Assembly (NCBI GenBank): GCA_011052255.1
Contig: DRJJ01000059.1
Coordinates: 1-16,938, forward strand
Direction: 5' to 3'
Origin: Gammaproteobacteria bacterium
GTDB lineage: Bacteria > Pseudomonadota > Gammaproteobacteria > DRJJ01
DNA: 16,938 nucleotides
Shown here in pieces: positions 6,326-12,739 of the stretch. The notes beneath the pieces were generated by a model. It had not been told where the DNA came from, ran no database searches, and saw only the letters and a program-made list of their open reading frames with translations. The position numbers and the translations under genes are program-made. Position 1 is the first letter of the stretch, and each line of letters begins with the position of its first letter.

Positions 6326-8350
6326 TCAATCAGAATAGCGTAACCCCACCTCCAGACTAATTTCTTCATCTTGAAGGCCGCCCTCGAGATCACCAAGACT
6401 GGAGATATAATTATCCCTGTTGAATATATTACGGATATTCGCAAACAGGTTTATTTTTTTACTGTATTTTCTGGTCAGGTTAACGTCGGTGCGCCAGTAT
6501 GTCGGTAGTGAGGTGGTAGAACGATTATTTTGACCCGGTCCATTTTGCGACTTAAATTGCAGGCGGTTATTGACGTAAAGTGACAGCTTTTGATCGAATC
6601 GGTATCCAGTACCGATATTGACAATATATTTCGGGAATGCCACATAGTCTTGATTGGTGCTGGTATTTTCACTCTTCACATATGAAGCATTTATAGTATG
6701 GCGCCAGTTGCCACTGTATATTTCGTAGGAGGCCTCCAGTCCCTCTGATTGATTATCGCCAACGTTTCCGAAGGTATCTGGTATATTGTTGCCGCTGGTA
6801 TCCAAGGAAAGAATGGCATCTTCCCAGCGTGAATAAAAGGCAACGAGTTCCAGTTTGCTGTTCGATGTCTGGCGCATGTATACCAGCTCATAGGTATCGA
6901 TAGTCTCAGGTTTTATATCAGGGCGACCTTTAATAAACGGCGTGCCACCCACTTCAATTGCTGTAGGAGCGCGGAATGCATTGCCGTACAGTAGTTTTAC
7001 TACCTCATTTGGATTCAGGGCATAGATAATTCCAAGACGAGGTGTGGTTTGATTGCCAAAGTCGCTATAACTATCAAAGCGTAAGCCATAACGTAGTGTG
7101 AGCCTGTCATCCATAAAGCTTGTTGCATTGTCCAGCAAAAAACTGGTAATTGTTCGATCTACTCCGGCTATCGGAAGATTGGCATCAACCAGAATGTTTC
7201 CTGCAGTGTTGCTAATGACACGCCGTGCCTCGTTAATCTTGTCACGGCGATAGCTAAAGGCCATACTGCTTCGGGTATTGGCAAACAGATTATCATTGCG
7301 ATAGATCAACTTGACCGCAGAGCGGGTTTCCTTGCCGTGGATATCGGCATTGATGCCCCCAAGTTGGGGTTGGGTAAAGCTGAAGTCGTGTACCTGCTGC
7401 CAGTGATAAGCCTGAGCCTCGAGAGAACTGCCGGCATCCAGTCTACGCGTAATACTGAACTGACCCATGGCCATATCGGACCTGTTATCTGATATATCAG
7501 ACGTCGCTGTGTTTATGCCTTCACTGTGAAACCTGTTTTGGTCGTTATAGTCATAATAAAGCCCGGCTTTGTACGACCATTCTTTTTCGGGGCTGGAATT
7601 GAGTTTAGCAACCAATGTGTAGGAGTTGTATTTATAATCACGCTCATTGGTTGCGCGTAGACCCGTAGCAGTATCGGTGTAATCGTACTGCAAATTCTGA
7701 TTGGGCTGGCCGTTGGTGCTGACGGCAATATTCATACGGTTATTACTGTCTAAAGCACGGCTTAGTTTTGCAGAGGTATTATAATAACCATTCGTTGCGG
7801 CACTGATGCTGGTACTGATCAGGTCCTCGTCAGATTCAAATGCCTGCAGTGAGATTGCCCCAAAAAAAGCACCGGCGCCATAAAACGCCGACCCTGGGCC
7901 GCGAATCACCTCAATACTATTCAGGGTGTTGAGCTGTATATTGGTGCGATCTACATCTGCTGTGCCAAGGTTAAAAGATGAGATGGGCACGCCATCCCAT
8001 AAGGTTTCTATACCACGAGCGGTAGATAACGAAAAACCACGTATACGCGTGGAAAACTGGCCGAGAAAATTTGAACTAATTGCAAGGGATGGCTGATTCA
8101 ACAGTGCATCCTGTGTGCGTCTGGCACCGCGTTGCTGCCAGTCTTTTTCGTCTATAACCGTAACAGTGGAACCTGCATGCAGCCAGTCTTCCTCAAAATA
8201 GGCGGTTGAAGTAATTGGGACATCCAGCAGCTCTTCAATCGAAAGCGATAACAGGTCATCGATTTCATTTGCAGAGGTTTCAGCATGGGCTGGTGGTATC
8301 AGCAGAATGCCAACGCTTAAAACCATAAAAATATTACGACTTAATACCAT
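6326..8350 (-). CDS. TonB-dependent outer-membrane receptor
   Basis: I place the start at 8350, not at the longest ORF start 8440: from 8350 the protein begins MVLSRNIFMVLSVGILLIPP, a good signal peptide cut after AHA, and an AGGCGG ribosome binding site lies 7 bases upstream. The mature protein (674 residues with signal) starts with an acidic IDDLLSLSIEELLDVPITST segment, followed by a plug domain (about 45-170) ending in EVIRGPGSAFYGAGAFFGAI, then a 22-strand-type barrel rich in alternating aromatic and polar residues, with typical NPNEVVKLLYGNAFRAP and NLTRKYSKKINLFANIRNIF stretches, and a C-terminal EEISLEVGLRYSD. Such receptors import siderophores, cobalamin, haem or other ligands using TonB energy. 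There is no N-terminal signalling extension. The ligand cannot be told. It is the first gene of the run that continues with yfiR-like and kinase genes. Confidence 0.92.
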   Translation of the reverse strand: MVLSRNIFMVLSVGILLIPPAHAETSANEIDDLLSLSIEELLDVPITSTAYFEEDWLHAGSTVTVIDEKDWQQRGARRTQDALLNQPSLAISSNFLGQFSTRIRGFSLSTARGIETLWDGVPISSFNLGTADVDRTNIQLNTLNSIEVIRGPGSAFYGAGAFFGAISLQAFESDEDLISTSISAATNGYYNTSAKLSRALDSNNRMNIAVSTNGQPNQNLQYDYTDTATGLRATNERDYKYNSYTLVAKLNSSPEKEWSYKAGLYYDYNDQNRFHSEGINTATSDISDNRSDMAMGQFSITRRLDAGSSLEAQAYHWQQVHDFSFTQPQLGGINADIHGKETRSAVKLIYRNDNLFANTRSSMAFSYRRDKINEARRVISNTAGNILVDANLPIAGVDRTITSFLLDNATSFMDDRLTLRYGLRFDSYSDFGNQTTPRLGIIYALNPNEVVKLLYGNAFRAPTAIEVGGTPFIKGRPDIKPETIDTYELVYMRQTSNSKLELVAFYSRWEDAILSLDTSGNNIPDTFGNVGDNQSEGLEASYEIYSGNWRHTINASYVKSENTSTNQDYVAFPKYIVNIGTGYRFDQKLSLYVNNRLQFKSQNGPGQNNRSTTSLPTYWRTDVNLTRKYSKKINLFANIRNIFNRDNYISSLGDLEGGLQDEEISLEVGLRYSD

Positions 8351-8412
8351 CCATGTACCGCCTGTAAAAATATTATGAATCAATGAGTTATTATTTTTAT
8401 CCCGAACGATTA

Positions 8413-8440
8413 AGTATAGAAAAAATGCATGCAAACGCAA
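8413..8440 (-). promoter_or_regulatory. Possible promoter of the TonB-receptor operon
   Basis: On the minus strand TTGCGT (complement of 8435-8440) and TATACT (complement of 8413-8418) are 16 bases apart. The -10 matches five of six consensus bases and the -35 only three. The expected start near 8406 would give a leader of about 55 bases to the ATG at 8350. I saw no convincing Fur box. Confidence 0.35.
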
Positions 8441-8472
8441 TGATTTACGGAAAAGTATTGATATTCACGTTT

Positions 8473-8580
8473 AGGAGCCTCTGGCTAATTAATGAATTGA
8501 CGCCTGATAGCTGAAATATTCCTGAAAACGGACTTTTAGCTGCGATATTAGCCTTCATTCAGAATCAATCAGAGGTTCCT
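8473..8580. repeat. Interrupted inverted repeat between divergent genes
   Basis: AGGAGCCTCTG (8473-8483) and CAGAGGTTCCT (8570-8580) are complementary at 10 of 11 positions; 14-base arms (8470-8483 and 8570-8583) match at 12 of 14. About 86 bases separate the arms. It lies in the divergent spacer upstream of both the receptor operon and the plus-strand gene at 8720. It could be a pair of operator sites, or the ends of a small palindromic element. Confidence 0.45.
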
Positions 8581-8589
8581 TAAGAATAT

Positions 8590-8612
8590 AGATTGATTAG
8601 TTAAATCAATCT
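8590..8612. promoter_or_regulatory. Operator-like palindrome AGATTGAT-N7-ATCAATCT
   Basis: The 8-base arms are perfect, with a 7-base spacer TAGTTAA. A third copy of the half-site ATCAATC occurs at 8564-8570. The site is about 60 bases upstream of a perfect TATAAT (8671-8676), a position usual for an activator or repressor. The arm spacing differs from FNR (N4), so I do not assign a regulator. Confidence 0.4.
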
Positions 8613-8646
8613 GTTACGTAAATAAATGTCTATACGTGATATATGT

Positions 8647-8676
8647 CATACAAACATCAGTAAATAGTTATATAAT
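8647..8676 (+). promoter_or_regulatory. Probable promoter for the gene at 8720
   Basis: A consensus -10 TATAAT (8671-8676) lies 43 bases before the ATG. The best -35 is poor: CATACA (8647-8652) with an 18-base spacer. A weak -35 next to a perfect -10 and a palindrome upstream suggests an activated promoter, but that is inference. Nothing else was recognised in the 369-base spacer 8351-8719 beyond the sites listed here. Confidence 0.45.
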
Positions 8677-8719
8677 GATGAACATTACGCCTATATAGCA
8701 TACCGTGAGAGTGACGAAT

Positions 8720-9550
8720 ATGTCTGATCAAACACCCGATACGAAGAAACCCGCCGCTAAAAAATCAGTTAGCAAAACGGTGGCTACAAAAAAACCTGTG
8801 GTCCAAAAAGCGGCGCCCGGTAAAAAGAAGGCTGCTGCCAAAGCCGTGACACAAGCACCGCAGATCGACCCGAATATTGTGCCAACCATACAGGCCATTG
8901 TTCAGGAGATGGGCAGTGACCGTGAAAACCGTGATAAACAGCTGACATCGTTGATCAAGGAAGTGCGTGATGGTTTCAGCACGCTGACAGACAAATCAGG
9001 CCAGCAAGGCACAGAGCGTGAAAAAGAGATGACGGGTCTCTACCAGTCTCTTAAAAATGTTTTTGGCAAGATAAAAGACAACAATAGTGAAAAAGAAGAG
9101 CAAAACCTGAATATCTTTAAAAGTCTGTCAGATTCTATTACAAAAGACCATGACCAGACCTTGACAGAAATACAGGAACAGGGAAAGGTTCAGGATAAAA
9201 AAATCGAACTGATGACCACCATGCTGGAACAGCGCACCAAACGTAATCGTTTGATCGCCGTACCGGGTGTGATTCTGGCTATTACCGGTATTGTTTATAT
9301 GTTTTACGTAGTGAATATAATGGAATCAGCAATGACCAGCATGTCACAGGATATGCACCTGATCCAGATGTCTGTCGGTTCGATGTCAGGCAAGATAGAT
9401 ACGATCAGTCAAAATACCACGGCGATGAACAGTAATATACAGCAGCTTAATGGCAATATTCTTCAGGTAAGCAAAGATCTGAATGTAATGACCCGAACGG
9501 TTGCACCGACCATGCAGGGTATGCGCAACATGATGCCGTGGGCGCCCTGA
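8720..9550 (+). CDS. Unrecognised single-pass membrane protein with Lys/Ala-rich N-terminus and Met-rich tail
   Basis: I chose ATG 8720 (276 residues) over the in-frame GTG 8705 because GAGAG (8707-8711 region) sits 8 bases before it. Residues 9-45 are Lys/Ala/Pro-rich (KKPAAKK, GKKKAAAKA), like histone H1-type or AlgP-like tails. Residues about 50-175 are charged and probably alpha-helical or coiled coil (EREKEMTGLY, EKEEQNLNIF). A single membrane helix spans about 178-198 (LIAVPGVILAITGIVYMFYV) after a basic QRTKRNR, which predicts N-in/C-out topology. The last 78 residues, predicted periplasmic, hold about a dozen methionines and end in MQGMRNMMPWAP. I do not recognise the family. The arrangement would let it tie nucleic acid, polyphosphate or another anionic partner in the cytoplasm to the membrane, but there is no direct evidence. 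Confidence 0.8.
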   Translation: MSDQTPDTKKPAAKKSVSKTVATKKPVVQKAAPGKKKAAAKAVTQAPQIDPNIVPTIQAIVQEMGSDRENRDKQLTSLIKEVRDGFSTLTDKSGQQGTEREKEMTGLYQSLKNVFGKIKDNNSEKEEQNLNIFKSLSDSITKDHDQTLTEIQEQGKVQDKKIELMTTMLEQRTKRNRLIAVPGVILAITGIVYMFYVVNIMESAMTSMSQDMHLIQMSVGSMSGKIDTISQNTTAMNSNIQQLNGNILQVSKDLNVMTRTVAPTMQGMRNMMPWAP

Positions 9551-9585
9551 GAGCACACCGGATTCAGGCTATCTGTCCCAGGTAG

Positions 9586-9625
9586 CCCGTAAGCTGTAGC
9601 CGTCGCAACGACTACAGCTTACGGG
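9586..9625. terminator. Strong hairpin between convergent genes, terminator-like
   Basis: CCCGTAAGCTGTAG (9586-9599) and CTACAGCTTACGGG (9612-9625) form a perfect 14-bp stem; inside, CGT/ACG can extend it around a CGCA loop. It lies between the plus-strand gene ending at 9550 and the minus-strand gene ending at 9630, the right place for a shared terminator. There is no T-tract on either side, so it is not a standard intrinsic terminator and may instead be a dispersed palindromic repeat. Confidence 0.55.
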
Positions 9626-9629
9626 TATA

Positions 9630-10001
9630 TTACTTGAACAAGCCCTTTATGCCGTCGCCGGCCTTGTTCAGAAGGTTTTTCTTCTCTTTCTCAATTGCCT
9701 TATTCACGCCTGATTTGAGGGCAGATTTTACTGCCTGAGACACCACTTTTTTGATCAGCTCGCTAGCTATCTCATTAACCGTTGCGCCGCCTTTAGACGC
9801 GCCAATATTATTCATCGCAATGACAGGTAGTTTTTGTTCGATATTTTTGTCGGGTGCGGCTGCAGTCTTGATCGCAAGATTTCCACCGTCAAATCTGAAT
9901 TTTTTGATGATAAGCTTTATCTCTTCACCGGAGTCGTTAGTCTCAGCCGGTTTTTTATCTGATGAATTCTGGCTCTTCATATTCTTGAGCAGGGCATCCA
10001 T
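9630..10001 (-). CDS. C-terminal half of an AsmA-like (DUF748-type) protein, probably 5'-truncated
   Basis: The 123-residue frame reads MDALLKNM, then a Ser/Lys/Glu linker, IKLIIKKFRFDGGNLAI, LPVIAMNNIGASKGGATVNEI and an amphipathic Lys-rich end (GDGIKGLFK). From memory, this matches the C-terminal half of a conserved exported family of about 250 residues with an N-terminal membrane anchor and an AsmA-like domain. In that family NLDALLKN falls mid-protein. Here the expected first half, with its signal anchor, is absent upstream and nowhere else in the window. No ribosome binding site precedes the ATG (upstream GTTGCTGTCAAT). The frame stays open upstream but runs antisense through the PhnA-like gene. 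I conclude it is a decayed remnant, or that the window has a misjoin at about 10000. Confidence 0.55.
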   Translation of the reverse strand: MDALLKNMKSQNSSDKKPAETNDSGEEIKLIIKKFRFDGGNLAIKTAAAPDKNIEQKLPVIAMNNIGASKGGATVNEIASELIKKVVSQAVKSALKSGVNKAIEKEKKNLLNKAGDGIKGLFK

Positions 10002-10019
10002 ATTGACAGCAACGGTGCC

Positions 10020-10208
10020 GTGCTGGAGGCAGGCGATACGGTAACGCTGATTAAGGATCTGAATGTAAAAGGGGCCGGCTTCACTGCCAAGCGAGGTACG
10101 GCAGTGCGGGGAATTTCACTGGTTTCAGATAACCCTGAACATATTGAAGGCCGTGTAAACGGTCAGCAGATTGTGATACTGACAAAATTCGTGAAAAAAT
10201 CGAATTAA
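10020..10208 (+). CDS. Stand-alone PhnA-type C-terminal domain protein, start uncertain
   Basis: From GTG 10020 the 62 residues read LEAGDTVTLIKDLNVKGAG...GTAVRGISLVSDNPEHIEGRVNGQQIVILTKFVKK, which is the SH3-like C-terminal domain of the PhnA/YjdM family (DGDSVTxIKDLKVKG, FVKK). The zinc-ribbon half is missing, but short stand-alone versions of about 70 residues are known. Family similarity extends upstream of the GTG: the codons from 10005 read DSNGAV, the usual opening. No in-frame ATG, GTG or TTG lies between there and the TGA at 9963. The only well-placed start is ATT at 10002, seven bases after AGGG (9991-9994); ATT is a rare start codon. So either it uses ATT or its true start was lost at the junction near 10000. 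Despite the family name, no role in phosphonate use is implied. Confidence 0.6.
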   Translation: MLEAGDTVTLIKDLNVKGAGFTAKRGTAVRGISLVSDNPEHIEGRVNGQQIVILTKFVKKSN

Positions 10209-10226
10209 TGCCAGATTTTTTGACTC

Positions 10227-10258
10227 AAAAAAACCCCGCAGTAATAGTGCGGGGTTTT
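10227..10258. terminator. Bidirectional intrinsic terminator between phnA-like gene and rpoH
   Basis: CCCCGCA (10234-10240) pairs with TGCGGGG (10248-10254) around GTAATAG. Seven A precede and TTTT follows, so each strand has a U-tract after the stem. It sits 26 bases after the phnA-like stop and 18 bases past the rpoH stop, serving both convergent genes. Confidence 0.88.
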
Positions 10259-10275
10259 ATAGGGTGTTGACCCGA

Positions 10276-11148
10276 TCAGGCAACCATATGTGTCTTGATC
10301 TTCTTGATGGCGTTGTTCTCCAGCTGCCGGATACGTTCAGCAGATATACCGTATTCGTTGGCCAGTACCTGCAAGGTGGTTTTGTCTTCTGTTAACCAGC
10401 GGCGTGACAGGATATCCTGGCTGCGCGGATCGAGTGTGGCGATGGCAGAGCCGAGCTGATCGAGCTGATGTTTTTGCTGATCGTCCTGCTCTACCTGAAT
10501 GCCGGGATCACTGTTGACCGGTGCCTGCAAATACGCTGCCGGTGAATGCCATGCGTCATCTTCGTTTTCGGTCGGACCCAGGTCGTAACCTACATCCTGA
10601 CCACTCAGACGTGATTCCATTTCCAGTACGGTTTTGGGTTCGACGCCGAGATCCTTCGCGACCGCCTTGACTTCCGCGTGCGACAACCAGCCCAGACGCT
10701 TCTTCGAGCTGCGTAAGTTGAAAAAAAGTTTGCGTTGTGCCTTGGTAGTAGCCACCTTGACGATGCGCCAGTTACGCAGGATAAATTCGTGCATTTCGGC
10801 GCGAATCCAGTGTACCGCGAAAGAAACCAGGCGCACGCCAACCTCGGGGTTAAAGCGGCGTACTGCCTTCATCAACCCGATATTACCTTCCTGTACCAGA
10901 TCGGCCAGCGGCAGGCCATAGCCGTTGTAGCCACGTGCAATGCGAACCACGAAGCGCATGTGTGACATGACCAGCTGGCGCGCTGCATCCAGATCATTAT
11001 GATCACGCAAACGTACGGCCAGATCATGTTCCTGCTCGGCTGTGAGCATTGGAACCCTGTTGGCGCTCTGGATATATTGCTCAAGACTGCCTGCCTGAAT
11101 GGGTATCAGTGCTGTATTGAGGTCATTAATCACGAGTGCATTTGGCAT
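10276..11148 (-). CDS. rpoH: RNA polymerase heat-shock sigma factor RpoH (sigma-32)
   Basis: At 290 residues, the length is typical of gammaproteobacterial sigma-32. Region 1.2 starts near 20-50. Region 2 (about 52-125) includes the core-binding ARGYNGYGLPLADLVQEGNIG and the -10 recognition stretch FAVHWIRAEMHEFILRNWRIV. The RpoH box QRKLFFNLR (138-146) distinguishes it from RpoD and RpoS. Region 4 (about 235-287) ends with the helix-turn-helix TTLQVLANEYGISAERIRQLE. RpoH directs core polymerase to chaperone and protease genes. A strong AGGGGG ribosome binding site is 7 bases upstream of the ATG (11156-11161). A perfect CIRCE operator lies just upstream at 11185-11211. The classic neighbour ftsX is displaced here by a GGDEF gene. 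Confidence 0.97.
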   Translation of the reverse strand: MPNALVINDLNTALIPIQAGSLEQYIQSANRVPMLTAEQEHDLAVRLRDHNDLDAARQLVMSHMRFVVRIARGYNGYGLPLADLVQEGNIGLMKAVRRFNPEVGVRLVSFAVHWIRAEMHEFILRNWRIVKVATTKAQRKLFFNLRSSKKRLGWLSHAEVKAVAKDLGVEPKTVLEMESRLSGQDVGYDLGPTENEDDAWHSPAAYLQAPVNSDPGIQVEQDDQQKHQLDQLGSAIATLDPRSQDILSRRWLTEDKTTLQVLANEYGISAERIRQLENNAIKKIKTHMVA

Positions 11149-11184
11149 TGTTTAGCCCCCTAATAAGGTCTTTCTGGTTCAATA

Positions 11185-11211
11185 TTAGCACTCTCTATGT
11201 AAGAGTGCTAA
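11185..11211. promoter_or_regulatory. CIRCE operator (HrcA binding site) upstream of rpoH
   Basis: TTAGCACTC (11185-11193), nine bases, then GAGTGCTAA (11203-11211): an exact match to the CIRCE consensus TTAGCACTC-N9-GAGTGCTAA. CIRCE is bound by the heat-shock repressor HrcA. It lies 37 bases upstream of the rpoH ATG on the minus strand. A plausible promoter is embedded in it: TTAGCA (complement of 11206-11211), 18 bases, then TAATAT (complement of 11182-11187), so HrcA binding would block polymerase. hrcA itself is not in the window. Confidence 0.95.
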
Positions 11212-11288
11212 TTGTTTACGCACTAATTTGAGTACCGGTTTTGGTAAAAGTTCCCTGAACCCGCGAGGTGGTTAAATGATTGTTATTG

Positions 11289-12686
11289 CTATTGATTAGC
11301 GACAGATTTAGGCTTGCTCTGGATAGGGGTATTAGGATGTGGCAGGATGCTGTGTTCGACACCCAGGCCTGAATGGATACAGATGCGATTGCGGCCCCGT
11401 TTTTTGGCCGCGTACAGAGCCTTGTCGGCTGCCTGCAGCAGGTCGTTCAGATTGGTGTTCGGGATATCCATCGTCGAGGCCATGCCAATGCTGATGGTGA
11501 TATCGACGTTGACCGGACGCAGCTCCTCTACCTTGCGGCGCAACACCTCGGATCGTGCCTTGGCCTCGCGTGCGCTACATTGTGGGATAAGCACCGCAAA
11601 TTCTTCTCCACCAAAGCGCACCAGAATACAGTTCTCCCCGAAGCTCTTGATCAGCAAGTCGCCCAATGCTGCAAGTACGTGATCGCCCGTGATGTGCCCC
11701 AGTGTATCGTTGATCTTCTTGAAATGGTCAATGTCGATCAGGTAGGCCCACACTGGACTGTTTTTCTTGTTTTTCAGGAAGGTCTCGCCGTGGTCCAGTA
11801 AATAGCGCTTGCTACGGGTGCCGGTCAGACTGTCAGTGCTGGCAATGTGTTTCATTTCCTCTGCCTGACGCTTCAGTGCATAGAACTGCTGTTTGATCAG
11901 CAACAGGGAATGTATCCGTGCAATCAGTATTTCCTCAATAATCGGCTTGGTGACAAAATCATTGGCGCCGGCATGGAACACCTCGGCCTGTTTTTCTTCA
12001 TTGTCAGCCACGGTGACCACCAGTACCGGCATTTCCTGTTGTGAGTAGTGCAGACGTGCGCGGATAGCATGCAACAGGTCGCCACCGGTTAGCTGGCCCT
12101 TGAGGAAGAAGTCAGTGACGACGATATCGACGCCTTCATCTTCCTTGGGCCCGCCGCGGCGGGTTTGTTCAAGGAAATCCAGTGCCGCTTCAGCGGTGGT
12201 GGTATGGATGACATTGAGGCCGTGCTTTTCCATGATGTGACGTGTCACCATCGCGGCAGTACGACTGTCCTCGACATACAGTATCCTGCCTACCAGGCCG
12301 GAATTGCGTCGAGTGAAGGATTTTATGAAACTGACAAATGACTGGTAGCCCAGTGACTTGTCAAAATAATCCGTTACACCAGCGTTGAAACCTTCACGCA
12401 GTAAACGGCCGTCGGCATCACCCGAGACAACCACGATAGGGGTATAGTGATGGTGTGCCGATTCACGTACCGAGCGTGTCAGTTCCAGGCCATCCATATC
12501 CGGTAGCATCAGCGAGGTGGTGATCAGGTCAAAACGATCATTTTCGAGTGCGCGCAGAGCTTCCTCACCACTACTACAGGTAGTGATGCAGGTGTAATCC
12601 ATCTCGGTCAACAGAATGCGAGAGATGATGGTGCGCGACACTTCGGAGCTGTCCACAACCAGAATATTTGTCGTTTTTATACCCAT
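11289..12686 (-). CDS. Response regulator with two receiver domains and a GGDEF diguanylate cyclase domain
   Basis: A soluble 465-residue protein, PleD-like in layout: REC1 (about 6-125), REC2 (about 133-262), GGDEF (about 283-440), then a Pro/Lys tail. REC2 is intact: E139-D140, D192 as phosphoacceptor, K247. REC1 is degenerate: the phosphoacceptor position in ITTSLMLPDMDG is S58 instead of Asp, and one acidic-pocket residue is Ser (VVDSS, S13), though K110 remains. The cyclase site GGEEF (359-363) and the metal residues D318 and D320 (YLIDIDHFKK) are present, so it should make cyclic-di-GMP. The RxxD inhibition site expected just before GGEEF is absent (the four residues are GENC). The ribosome binding site is weak. 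The gene lies between ftsX and rpoH, which are usually neighbours. Confidence 0.93.
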   Translation of the reverse strand: MGIKTTNILVVDSSEVSRTIISRILLTEMDYTCITTCSSGEEALRALENDRFDLITTSLMLPDMDGLELTRSVRESAHHHYTPIVVVSGDADGRLLREGFNAGVTDYFDKSLGYQSFVSFIKSFTRRNSGLVGRILYVEDSRTAAMVTRHIMEKHGLNVIHTTTAEAALDFLEQTRRGGPKEDEGVDIVVTDFFLKGQLTGGDLLHAIRARLHYSQQEMPVLVVTVADNEEKQAEVFHAGANDFVTKPIIEEILIARIHSLLLIKQQFYALKRQAEEMKHIASTDSLTGTRSKRYLLDHGETFLKNKKNSPVWAYLIDIDHFKKINDTLGHITGDHVLAALGDLLIKSFGENCILVRFGGEEFAVLIPQCSAREAKARSEVLRRKVEELRPVNVDITISIGMASTMDIPNTNLNDLLQAADKALYAAKKRGRNRICIHSGLGVEHSILPHPNTPIQSKPKSVANQ

Positions 12687-12712
12687 GGCACTGATTCACT
12701 ACGCCGATGACG

Positions 12713-12739
12713 ATTATAAGTATATCATTTTAATGGTAA
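12713..12739 (-). promoter_or_regulatory. Possible promoter of the REC-REC-GGDEF gene
   Basis: A perfect minus-strand TATAAT (complement of 12713-12718) is 26 bases before the start codon. The nearest -35 is TTACCA (complement of 12734-12739), only 15 bases away and four of six matches. A second TATAAT (complement of 12825-12830) lies further upstream without a good -35. A 10-base palindrome GTAATATTAC is at 12813-12822. No intrinsic terminator for ftsX was found in 12687-12895. Confidence 0.35.

Noticed and set aside
8351..8440. Longer N-terminus for the TonB receptor, starting at 8440
   Set aside because: The extra 30 residues precede a perfectly good signal peptide, and a ribosome site lies before the ATG at 8350; the extension also covers the likely promoter.
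8590..8612. FNR site in the receptor spacer
   Set aside because: TTGAT and ATCAA arms are present, but the spacer is 7 bases instead of the required 4.
11161..11187. Sigma-32-type promoter before rpoH (TTGAAC ... CCTTATTA)
   Set aside because: The spacing between the two boxes is only 8 bases, far below the 13-17 needed.
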